DNA of 63,304 nt, taken from assembly GCF_000378745.1 (NCBI RefSeq), contig NZ_KB905276.1:1-63304 (forward strand), in the 5' to 3' direction. The position numbers and the translations under genes were made by a program. The DNA comes from Prevotella amnii DSM 23384 = JCM 14753. GTDB lineage: Bacteria > Bacteroidota > Bacteroidia > Bacteroidales > Bacteroidaceae. Below are positions 1 to 7,342 of the stretch, in pieces. The stretch's first letter is position 1; each line of letters opens with the position of its first letter. Below the pieces are notes generated by a model. That model worked only from the letters and a program-made list of their open reading frames with translations, had not been told where the DNA came from and did no database searches.

Positions 1-120
1 CCGCAAGCGGTTCATTTCTGGGTTTTTCTTGGCATTAGCAGAATCTCTAAGTATGAAAAAGCAGGAGCCGCGTTGATAGCAACTCCTGCCCATACTTGTC
101 AATCTGCGCAGTTCTATTCC
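1..120 (-). other. Possible partial reading frame and nested hairpin at the window edge
   Basis: Read on the minus strand, a frame without stops runs from about 120 to the window edge. It includes the residues GRSCYQRGSCFF and then NAKKNPEMNRL, with no convincing start codon. The same DNA can form a nested hairpin: AAGTATG (49-55) pairs with CATACTT (91-97), and GCAGGAG (61-67) pairs with CTCCTGC (83-89). It lies just downstream of the broken maturase fragment. It may be part of a repeat or a mobile-element edge rather than a gene. I do not assign a function. Confidence 0.25.
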
Positions 121-213
121 TTATGAAGTTGCTCCCCAGCAGAGCTTCACTACGCTTCAAACTGCAAACCAAAGGTACAATATGTAAGCTGCTTCAACGA
201 AGAAACATCGGAA

Positions 214-280
214 AAAATCATCCTGCAATTTGAGCTATAGGATACATACTTCTCAAAATCATCCTGCAAAATGAGCTATA
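214..280. repeat. Short direct repeat at the break in the maturase gene
   Basis: Two 26-base copies lie at 214-239 and 255-280, offset by 41 bases and differing at two positions. The shared part, read on the plus strand, starts AAAATCATCCTGCAA and ends TGAGCTATA. The offset is not a multiple of three, so the second copy is read in another frame on the minus strand, and the stop codon at 218-220 follows directly. A local duplication is a plausible cause of the truncation. Confidence 0.7.
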
Positions 281-538
281 CGCCTCAATTTTCTTCTTAG
301 AATAGAGCTGCTCAAACCGTAAAGCTGTCCTTCTCCACCAACATGCCTTGGCATCTTTTAAATTATAGACTTTACCTGTAAGATTATTGCGGAATAGTAT
401 CTCATGTTCATCAGAACCCACATAACTATAACAGCTGTCATCGCCATTTATACGGAGCACATCTTCGTTGTAATAATGAAGCCAGTCGATGACCTGATTT
501 GTTGATGCATCGTGATTAATAGAGAAAATTAATATCAT
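218..538 (-). pseudogene. Truncated ATP-grasp peptide maturase, grasp-with-spasm type (N-terminal fragment)
   Basis: This is the first about 106 residues of an ATP-grasp ligase of the kind that modifies ribosomally made peptides in Bacteroidetes. The N-terminus has the typical opening MILIFSINHDASTNQVIDWL, then RINGDD, and the WWRR motif (about residues 67-70) common near the start of graspetide ligases. Family members are roughly 300 residues long and carry the ATP-binding and catalytic domain after this point, so that whole part is missing. The frame ends just inside a duplicated 26-base segment (see the repeat at 214-280). A precursor peptide gene lies about 1.1 kb upstream on the same strand. 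The family call rests on the N-terminal pattern only. The fragment cannot be catalytically active. Confidence 0.65.
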
Positions 539-540
539 TG

Positions 541-1578
541 TTTTATTGATACGTAAAAATTATTTGCCATTTTTGGTTATTACAGTATTATTATTAATAT
601 TTCACTCACTCCTATGATAATGGTAAAAAAACAGCCTTCACTTTTTGAGAGATAAGTGCAACCGCATAGGTCGGCTTGACATCTATATTTATTATATAGT
701 AGAATAGGAATTTCATATGCATGTTCTTATATTAGCAACTTAACCTCTCAGCTTTCGGAATCTATTTTATGATTGGATACGTGCTGTTCCTGTAAGATTC
801 TTCCCTTCGTATGTAATGCAACCAACAGAGCATCCAAGAGTTTTGTACTTACATGCTTGGTATCGTGATTTGTCCGTTCTCCTTACCTGTGCTTTGTTTT
901 TTACTCGAGTATCCTACCCTGAAGCAAAGATGAGCAGCAGATGGGAGTTTCGTCTATCAAGTCTTCACAAGTACAATCTTTCATAACCCAAATTTCGCTA
1001 TGACACACAATTTTGTCAATATAGGAAGTTAGTGTGACCATCCTAAAAGGAGACTTACACTATTCTTCTTAAACTCATATAGCTTATACTCATTCATTTA
1101 CCGATGCAAGCAAGGAGCATTTCATGGACAAAGAGTTTTACCGTATATGGCGAACAGCCTCGAAGTTCTCTAAGGAAATTTAAATCCATTGCAGAACATG
1201 TTTAAGAGTTTTCTGCTGCTTTTGTCAAGAGTTTGACTAAAAATAGCATGGATTTTAATATTGCCAGCCTCAAGTACTAGCACTGTGCTGTTCCTATAAA
1301 CCGCGACTATCTGTATCAACTGACAATAGCTTGTGGGACTGTGAAGCTTGTGTTCCTCACATGATAGCATTATGCCCTACTCTCGTACTATAGTAGTCAC
1401 AATCTCCTTGTAGATGTTTATACCGTAACCTTGCTGTATAGCTAGCTTTAATTAGATGTTTGCCATATCTTTTTTAAGTATTTATGAAGGTCTTATTATT
1501 GAAGTTAACAACAAGACTATCGATATTCCATATTTTATATACACTGAGACATTTTTTGATATGTCTGTTTCTAGGTTA
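541..1578. other. Gene-free stretch with decayed sequence
   Basis: About 1 kb separates the maturase fragment from the precursor peptide gene. No frame here resembles a family I know. The longest is a 66-codon minus-strand frame at 1170-1370 with no recognisable motif. In an intact grasp-with-spasm locus the maturation genes would sit close to the precursor, so this stretch may be an insertion or the remains of deleted genes. The mixed base composition, less AT-rich than most spacers in this window, fits decayed coding sequence. Confidence 0.5.
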
Positions 1579-1608
1579 AATATGCGGCAGAGATATCTGC
1601 CGCATATT
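1579..1608 (-). terminator. Hairpin directly after the precursor peptide gene
   Basis: A perfect 13-base stem, AATATGCGGCAGA against TCTGCCGCATATT, encloses a GATA loop. It starts eight bases after the precursor stop codon. There is no long T run after it, so it may act as a partial terminator or an mRNA 3'-stabilising structure rather than a full stop. In RiPP loci such a hairpin commonly lets precursor mRNA exceed maturase mRNA; that role here is inferred. Confidence 0.65.
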
Positions 1609-1616
1609 AACTATAT

Positions 1617-1793
1617 TTAGAAGCCAGTATCGTGAGCTGAACCGCCCTTATCTGAATCCCATCCGCACTTAGTAGAAGAAGAACTTGAAGATCCATCTGA
1701 TCCTGTTGAAGTAGTGGATACACTACCAGCCTTGACCTGACGCATTTCTTCAACGTTCATTTTGTCATTCAAATTAAATTTGTTAAGTTTCAT
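1617..1793 (-). CDS. Putative RiPP precursor peptide with Ser/Thr-rich core (58 aa)
   Basis: The 58-residue peptide opens MKLNKFNLNDKMNVEEMRQV, a charged leader of the type seen in Bacteroidetes RiPP precursors. A KAG at residues 21-23 is a likely leader end, after which comes a 35-residue core. The core holds a run of six serines (residues 35-40), many other Ser/Thr, four Asp, two Lys, one Cys and one Trp, and ends HDTGF. This fits a substrate of an ATP-grasp ligase that joins Asp side chains to Ser, Thr or Lys. I chose the ATG at 1793 because it gives the leader directly and has the usual AT-rich upstream context; an ATG 18 codons further up adds an unlike sequence. It lies 97 bases downstream of the outer-membrane gene. 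The modification itself is inferred. Confidence 0.65.
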   Translation of the reverse strand: MKLNKFNLNDKMNVEEMRQVKAGSVSTTSTGSDGSSSSSSTKCGWDSDKGGSAHDTGF

Positions 1794-1890
1794 AATTGTT
1801 ATTAAATTAATTACGGCAAGTTTTGAAAACATTGATGGTCTCGCCATTAGCCATCGTTACTATACTTTCCGGAAATCTAGTGTTGCTATT

Positions 1891-4245
1891 TTATTTGTTA
1901 TCTCGATTGCCAAGTACATCTTTTGTCTGTCGGTTTACTTCATGTACACCCGTTTTGCCAAAGTTCCAAGTTACCGTAAGATTGATATTGCGGGCATGTA
2001 TTTTAGCTTTCGATTTAAACTTATATTCATCAAAGTATCGGGTCGATTTCGAAATATTCTGATCAAAAATATCATTGGCGTGCAATGAGAACGCAAGATG
2101 GTCATTCAACATACTATAGCGTATGCCGGCCGTAAAGTTGCCCATGCCGTGAGTGAACACTAGGTTGTCGCAGGATGGTAGCAATTGATAGTACGACATC
2201 TCCGCCATCAATGTATGTGCTTTGTTAAGCATCAGTCCTGTATAGACGTTGAATGAACCGCCGAAACCTTTTTTGTTGGGGATATTTAGTTCAGCCATTG
2301 TACATTTTGTAGAACTATAGAACGCACTTCCCTGCATATAGACATTTACCCATTGGAAAGGCATCCAATTGTAACTTACGGTGAAACCACCTTTCAATAC
2401 CTTGTTGCTGTTGAGAGACATATCGGATCTTACGCCATCGGCATTTACGATAGGCACATAGTCAAAGCAGTCGGAAATGTGGTTGCCCCAAGCTATGATA
2501 TTCAAATTGCCTTTCAAGGTATAGCCAATTTCCATATTGTCGGAAACTTCCGGTTTCAGATTAGGATTGCCAGCCGAATAATAATTCACGTCGTAGAAGC
2601 GCACCATTGGATTGAGATCCTCAAAATAAGGACGCTGTATTCTATGACTGTAGTTTAGCGTGAACTGATGATTGTCGCTAGGAGACCACATGACAAAGGC
2701 TGTAGGAAACAACTTTCCATAATTCTGTTCCATCTTCGTACTAGTATTACCTGTTTCACCCTTTAGATTGGTGTACTCGTAGCGTAATCCGCCTTTCAAC
2801 ACCCAATGAGGGCTCACACTCCAAGTAGCCGAGACGTAAGCTGATGCCACATTTTCCTTATATTTGAAATCGTCGGTCGTCTCATCGATGATTGTATATC
2901 TGTCACCAATATAGTTTAGGCGGCTGTCATTATTCACTAACTGGTCATTCAGGCCAAACTCCAGCTTACCTTTACGGAAGGGCATTTCCATATTCAATAG
3001 AATGGAATTGGCACGGAATTGATATAGGCCTCGATTCTGAAATGTCATATTGCTATCATTGACAAGAGATGTATTATCATCATGAATCGTCTGATTGCGA
3101 TAGTGACTATTGTAAGTTATATTAATTTTTTTCCCGAGAGAGTCCAACTTGAAATCTCCATAAACAGTTAAGGTGAAATTCTTCTTCAGAGGTTTGTTGA
3201 CAGAACTCGTCTCTATTGAGGTGCTCTTTAATTCAGCAATGTTATTGAGAGTAGACTGCCACATTTTATTATGAACCTTGCTTACCCCTGCATTGAGTAT
3301 TACTCCCAATTCAACATTATCAGAAGGCAGATATTTGATGATAGTATTGGCTGAAACCTGTTTCACTTTCATCTCCAAATTCTGGTTGCGCTGAATCTCA
3401 TGATCGGAATAAATGTAACTTTCCTGTAACTCATTGGTCCCGCTCATATATTCAGGAAGCACTCCTATGCGGAATTGCCATTTCTTGTAATTCAGGTTGA
3501 TATTTCCAGAAAGGCTTTCCATCCATCGGTTACTCCGGATAAGATCATTGCTCAATGTACCTTGAAGACCTTTAGTAGGGTCTTTCTTAGAAATAATGTT
3601 TATCATGCCGTAATTGCCATTGGCACTGTATCTAGCAGAAGGGATAGCAATAACCTCTATCTTTTCAATTTCTGAAGAACGAAGGTTTTTTATCAAGGTG
3701 GCTGATTCTTCTGTACTGATGAGTTTTCCATCACACATCACCTTGACTCCGTTTCTTCCAATCATATGCAGGGTACCAGAAGACTCATCTACCGTAATTC
3801 TAGGAGTTTTTTTCAAGACTTCCATTGCGCTCTTATTCTGGGCAAACTCATCCTGCGATACATTATAGATTATCTTATCTACTTCTTTTTTTATTACTCT
3901 TCGGGTACCTTTCACAGTAACCTCATTAAGACTAAATTCATTCTTAATCTGAAGGACACCTAAGTTAACATCCTTGTCAGCAACAAATACAGTGTCAATA
4001 GCAATGGTACCCAAAGAGGCAATCTGAAGGCGATACAAACCATTCAAATCTTTGATGCAAAATGTACCATCTGGCTGAGTATAATCCCTCTTAACAATAT
4101 CGCTATCTTGCCATAAGATAAGTTCCATCGCATCTTGTGCTTCTCCAGAAGAGCCTACTACCTTACCTGTAACAGTATTTTGTGCAAGAACTGAAGAAGG
4201 TACCAACATTAATAAAGCAAAAGAATATATATATTTAAGTCTCAT
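1891..4245 (-). CDS. Outer-membrane beta-barrel receptor-like protein (TonB-dependent receptor superfamily)
   Basis: The 784-residue protein has a signal peptide ending VLAQ (about residues 1-22). A carboxypeptidase-regulatory-like beta-sandwich follows at about 24-105, then a plug-like domain at about 105-220 with the pattern EVTVKGTRR and later GMINIISKKDP. The rest, from about 220, is a long beta-barrel of the outer-membrane beta-barrel family 3 type. It probably sits in the outer membrane. I see no clear TonB box, so energised transport is not certain. It is the first gene before the RiPP precursor on the same strand, which suggests that it exports or takes up, or is co-regulated with, the peptide. 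Similar barrels also occur alone, so the link is contextual. Confidence 0.85.
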   Translation of the reverse strand: MRLKYIYSFALLMLVPSSVLAQNTVTGKVVGSSGEAQDAMELILWQDSDIVKRDYTQPDGTFCIKDLNGLYRLQIASLGTIAIDTVFVADKDVNLGVLQIKNEFSLNEVTVKGTRRVIKKEVDKIIYNVSQDEFAQNKSAMEVLKKTPRITVDESSGTLHMIGRNGVKVMCDGKLISTEESATLIKNLRSSEIEKIEVIAIPSARYSANGNYGMINIISKKDPTKGLQGTLSNDLIRSNRWMESLSGNINLNYKKWQFRIGVLPEYMSGTNELQESYIYSDHEIQRNQNLEMKVKQVSANTIIKYLPSDNVELGVILNAGVSKVHNKMWQSTLNNIAELKSTSIETSSVNKPLKKNFTLTVYGDFKLDSLGKKINITYNSHYRNQTIHDDNTSLVNDSNMTFQNRGLYQFRANSILLNMEMPFRKGKLEFGLNDQLVNNDSRLNYIGDRYTIIDETTDDFKYKENVASAYVSATWSVSPHWVLKGGLRYEYTNLKGETGNTSTKMEQNYGKLFPTAFVMWSPSDNHQFTLNYSHRIQRPYFEDLNPMVRFYDVNYYSAGNPNLKPEVSDNMEIGYTLKGNLNIIAWGNHISDCFDYVPIVNADGVRSDMSLNSNKVLKGGFTVSYNWMPFQWVNVYMQGSAFYSSTKCTMAELNIPNKKGFGGSFNVYTGLMLNKAHTLMAEMSYYQLLPSCDNLVFTHGMGNFTAGIRYSMLNDHLAFSLHANDIFDQNISKSTRYFDEYKFKSKAKIHARNINLTVTWNFGKTGVHEVNRQTKDVLGNRDNK

Positions 4246-4263
4246 AATAAATAATCTAGAAAG

Positions 4264-4638
4264 TTAGATGGGTAAGAAAGCAAAAATACTCAATATGTTC
4301 AAGGTATTAACATGGAGGCTATTTTGATGTCTGACAACACCCTGTCGATGGTAAAGATATAGCTTGCACTGACTCGCAGTCTTATCCATTTTGGTCTCAA
4401 TATTCTTCAAGGAGTTTCTGCAATGTTCAAGTGAGGGGAATATAGGGTGGGGAAGAAGGTAAAGAGAACGGTATGGCAACACATGCAGCAACAATGCTTT
4501 TTGCCTACGCAAAATCCCCCTCTTGAGTTCAAGTGTTATACGTCGGTTTACTCCAATACTCTTGGTTTTCCCGTAATTGATAGTAGAACGAGAATTCCAT
4601 ATACTCATACTTGTTTTGTATAAATTAGATTTGTTCAC
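4264..4638 (-). CDS. Doubtful hypothetical protein (124 aa)
   Basis: An open frame of 124 codons ends 18 bases before the start of the outer-membrane barrel gene on the same strand. The predicted protein is basic and rich in Leu, Ser, Arg and His, with no signal peptide, clear membrane segment or motif that I recognise. The composition looks like chance or decayed coding sequence rather than a folded protein. I list it because of its position at the head of the unit. It could equally be the 5' leader of the barrel mRNA. Confidence 0.22.
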   Translation of the reverse strand: MNKSNLYKTSMSIWNSRSTINYGKTKSIGVNRRITLELKRGILRRQKALLLHVLPYRSLYLLPHPIFPSLEHCRNSLKNIETKMDKTASQCKLYLYHRQGVVRHQNSLHVNTLNILSIFAFLPI

Positions 4639-5182
4639 CTATTTTATTATTAGTTATATTAATTTTGATTATTGTACTCATGGAGGGCAGTCATTTGTTA
4701 AAAACTGTCAGGCTAATATGAATCCAATTTAAGAAAAACTTCCTTCACTAGATATTAACCTCATTAATTTTGCAATAATACAAAATTTTTCTTATATATT
4801 TTTATTTTTTATAACTATTTTTATTTAATTTACTTTTATTAAATTCAAAAAAAAGCGAATGGTGGGCACCATCATACAATAGACAATATTGAATATCAGC
4901 TACTTATGGATTGTTGCTATACTATAATCCTGCAAAATTGTATCATAACAAAGTCTCACACCTGTCGATTGAATGTAACCGTCTGATTTATAGAAGAATT
5001 ATATTTTTTGTATTACTTCCTATGTAGCATCTATCACCCTTTAGCAGAGAGTCTAAGATTCAGTCCATCCAAGTTTCTCTGCGCAATGTAAATCTTCTTC
5101 TGTGCTATGCGTCTCTCGACTATACTGACCTTGATTTCGCCGAATAGAATCTTTGGCTTTTAAAAACTCTTTTCAAGGCTTA
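4639..5182. other. Intergenic stretch, AT-rich, with a short open tail of unknown origin
   Basis: No complete gene is visible. The part from about 4760 to 4860 is extremely AT-rich and probably holds the promoter of the upstream minus-strand unit. Between 5034 and about 5161 the minus strand has an open frame of about 40 codons, without a start codon, that reads like the C-terminus of a basic protein (RRIAQKKIYIAQRNLDGLN). It follows the glucosaminidase fragment and may be another gene remnant of the same lost element. Confidence 0.4.
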
Positions 5183-5878
5183 TCAACTTTGAGATATATC
5201 CTCTATTTCTGCATATCCAAGTCTATATAGGAAGTCATAGTAGTTACTACCTTTGTATTTATACTGCACATAATCTTTATAGGCTTTGACGCTCTCTTCC
5301 CACGAGCAGAAGGCATAGTAGCTGCCATCGCTGGGGCGGCAAAGCCCGAAGAGGCTGTTGTTTTCAAGGCACATACGGTAAGTGAAATAGCCTGTTTCGA
5401 ACATGGCTTGCGCTGCCACTATTTGTGGAAATTTCACATCATACTGTCGGAGAACGACCATCAGGTTTTCGATGTTCAATTCTTTGTTGGGCTTTGTCCC
5501 GAATCTGACGTATGCCATCTTGTCCTGTAGCTGCGTGATATAGCCATTGATATAGTTAATGAGAATATGTGGATCGATGCTCTTCCCAGCTTTCCTAATT
5601 CGGATATGAAGATGGGGCCGGTACTTTTGCCCGTGTTCCCAGAAATTCCAACGATGGTTCCTGCCGACACCACATCGCCCTCCCTTACGGTGATTTGATC
5701 AAGGTGTCCGTACAGACACTCAAAGGTACCATGACCAGCACGATAGAATTACCGTAACCTTTATTTCCATAGTGAACTTCCTTGATGATGCTGGGCAGCA
5801 TCGCATAGACCCGTGCATGGTTGCATTCGAGGTCGATACCGTTATGGAAAGCAGTGCATCGCTTTACTGGGTCTTTCC
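5183..5878 (-). pseudogene. M23 peptidase / glucosaminidase gene, broken by two frameshifts and an insertion sequence
   Basis: Joining three frames on the minus strand gives one protein. It begins KDPVKRCTAFHNGIDLE (the M23 HxG-D-type metal site), continues HGTFECLYGHLDQITVREGD and GISGNTGKSTGP, then HLHIRIRKAGKSIDPHILI with the second metal motif HLH. A glucosaminidase-like domain follows (QAMFETGYFTYRMCLENNSLFGL). The frame changes near 5738 and near 5625. The 5' end is cut at 5878/5879 by the insertion sequence. Such cell-wall hydrolases are often carried by conjugative elements of Bacteroidales to open the wall during transfer. That origin is inferred from the domain pair and the neighbouring insertion sequence. 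The protein is no longer made. Confidence 0.75.
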
Positions 5879-5892
5879 GGCTCAGTAGAAAA

Positions 5893-6885
5893 TCAGTGGG
5901 GATAGGCGTATAGTTTTGCAATTCTGAATAGGAAAAACTTCTTGTCTGCTACTCCTCTTAGATTAGCTCGGAAAAGTTTGATTTTGGTATTGAACGATTC
6001 TGCCATGGCATTCGAAGACCTGTTATTATAGAAGTTCAATATTTCATCATAATGTTCGTAGTATGTGGCAGCAATGACATTGAATGAATGAAAGCCTGCC
6101 TCTTCAACTTTATTGTACCACCTTGCCATGGAAAGTCTTGCTGCATCCTTGATGGTGTTCTTGGCAAAAATCATGCACAGTGAATGGCACAGTCCGTATG
6201 CCTTTTGGATGTCCGGATATTGTTCAAAAAGAATTTTAGCATGCAGTTTCTGACGCTTTGTTCATTTGTCAGCGGACTTGAAGAGCAGATATCTTGACCT
6301 GGCGAGAAGCTCTTTTCTTGTATCTTCATTAGTGTATCGGTATGGGCTGTATGGTTTATCGCAGAGCTTTGCCTCTTCCATTTCGTCGTTTGCCTGCTGT
6401 ATTGCATCCCAGCGGTACTTGATACGTAATTTCTGTACGGCATCGCATGCTAACTTTTGTACATGGAACCTATCGATTACACGCTTGGCGTTGGGAAACA
6501 ACCTTCTGGCTATTTTGCGCATGGAGTTGGACAGGTCCAGGGTGATTTCCTCAACAGAGGAGCGTTTCTCCTCATCAATCCTATCCAGTACTGCTATGAC
6601 TTCCTCTGACTTTGTCCCTGCAACTACTGCCTCGATACTTCTTTCCCGTGTCCTTGCTGCACGGTTGGTCACGAAAGTGTACAGCTCGCCGTTAGATAGG
6701 GAAGTTTCATCAATAGCCAGAGAGGGGCCGATGTTGTCAGGAAATAGCAGCCACTCATCGGTATGTTCTGCCTGGTCCCATTGACGGAAATCGCTTAGAA
6801 CCTCCTTATATTGTTTCTCAAATGTATGTCCGTCAATATGATAGAAATCCTCAAGCGTAAGGCAGGTCACGGGGGATGTTTCCAT
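5893..6885 (-). pseudogene. ISL3/ISAon1-type transposase with internal TGA
   Basis: The frame from 6885 encodes a DDE transposase with the patterns GPSLAIDETSLSNGELYTF (catalytic Asp) and RVIDRFHVQKLACDAVQKLR (DRFHV), then the late catalytic region NNRSSNAMAESFNTKIKL. At codon 208 (6262-6264) a TGA interrupts SADK-(stop)-TKRQKLHAKILFEQYPD. The reading frame is unchanged on both sides, and related transposases have Trp at this place, so this is a TGG to TGA change. About 330 codons in total match the family length. It overlaps the end of the upstream N-terminal-region frame by 35 bases. Confidence 0.8.
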
Positions 6886-7238
6886 ACGTTTCTTTTAAAA
6901 AAGCTCCAAATTCCTTGGAGTAACGGGTGCCTTGAGCTACCATGTCTAAAGCGATGGGAGGCGTAAAGCTCTTGCCCGTGAGCAAGTCCGTTCATCGTCT
7001 TCGACGAACTTTCAATATAACCTTATGGTCTCGGATCGGAAAGTCGGTTATATTTACTGCTTCCATGAATCCTTTGGACTCGAAGTTGGCATCATCCGCC
7101 AAAGCCTTGTCCATACGTTCGTCAAGACTAATATGAAACTCTGATCCGACCTTACGGACAGAAACAATAGTAAAAAACTCTAATATTTTACTGGGCAACA
7201 CAAGAGTTGCCAAGGTCTCGTAACATATTTTCTTCCAT
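6851..7238 (-). pseudogene. ISAon1-type transposase N-terminal region, broken
   Basis: The product resembles the small first protein of ISAon1-type elements: LVLPSKILEFFTIV, then FMEAVNITDFPIRDH, then KVRRRR followed by TDLLTGKSFTPP and GTRYSKEFGAFLKETYGN. A TGA at 6992-6994 stands where related proteins have the Trp of RRRW, again a TGG to TGA change with the frame kept. Near 7208-7214 one extra base separates the natural start (ATG at 7238, MEENMLRDL) from the rest. With two lesions here and one in the transposase, the element cannot move by itself. Confidence 0.72.
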
Positions 7239-7342
7239 GATGCGAAGGTCGGAATTATTAAGATAAATAGCAAATTATTCCCCAGAAAAATTCTACAGAG
7301 CCTTTTATAGCTTATCATAAAGAATTTCTGCCTTTCTATGTT

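Larger units (their letters stand above)
5879..7302 (-). mobile_element. ISAon1-like insertion sequence (ISL3 group), 1.42 kb, inactivated
   Basis: The element is bounded by imperfect inverted repeats. The left end reads GGCTC-A-GTAGAA...TGGGGA inward from 5879 to 5902. The right end reads GGCTC-T-GTAGAA...TGGGGA inward from 7302 to 7279. They agree at 18 of 24 positions. Inside are an N-terminal-region reading frame and a transposase frame, the two-gene arrangement of ISAon1-type elements. The transposase stop codon lies within the left end. The flanks (GTCTTTCC on the left, TTTTATAG on the right) are not a duplicated target site, so one side has been rearranged since insertion. Confidence 0.8.

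Noticed and set aside
1170..1370. 66-codon minus-strand frame in the gene-poor stretch
   Set aside because: No motif or composition typical of a protein; kept only as part of the intergenic note.
1762..2088. Plus-strand frame of 108 codons across the precursor and barrel genes
   Set aside because: It runs antisense through two better-supported genes and has no recognisable protein pattern.
6266..6784. Plus-strand frame of 172 codons within the insertion sequence
   Set aside because: Antisense to the transposase, whose DDE motifs are clear.
5893..7238. TGA read as tryptophan in this genome
   Set aside because: TGA ends full-length genes here such as the Ca2+ ATPase and the helicase-nuclease, and Trp is encoded by TGG throughout, so the two TGA codons in the insertion sequence are best read as mutations.
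6992..7318. Start of the insertion-sequence first frame at 7318
   Set aside because: Its first 26 codons read through the right inverted repeat; the natural start is at 7238, separated by a one-base insertion.
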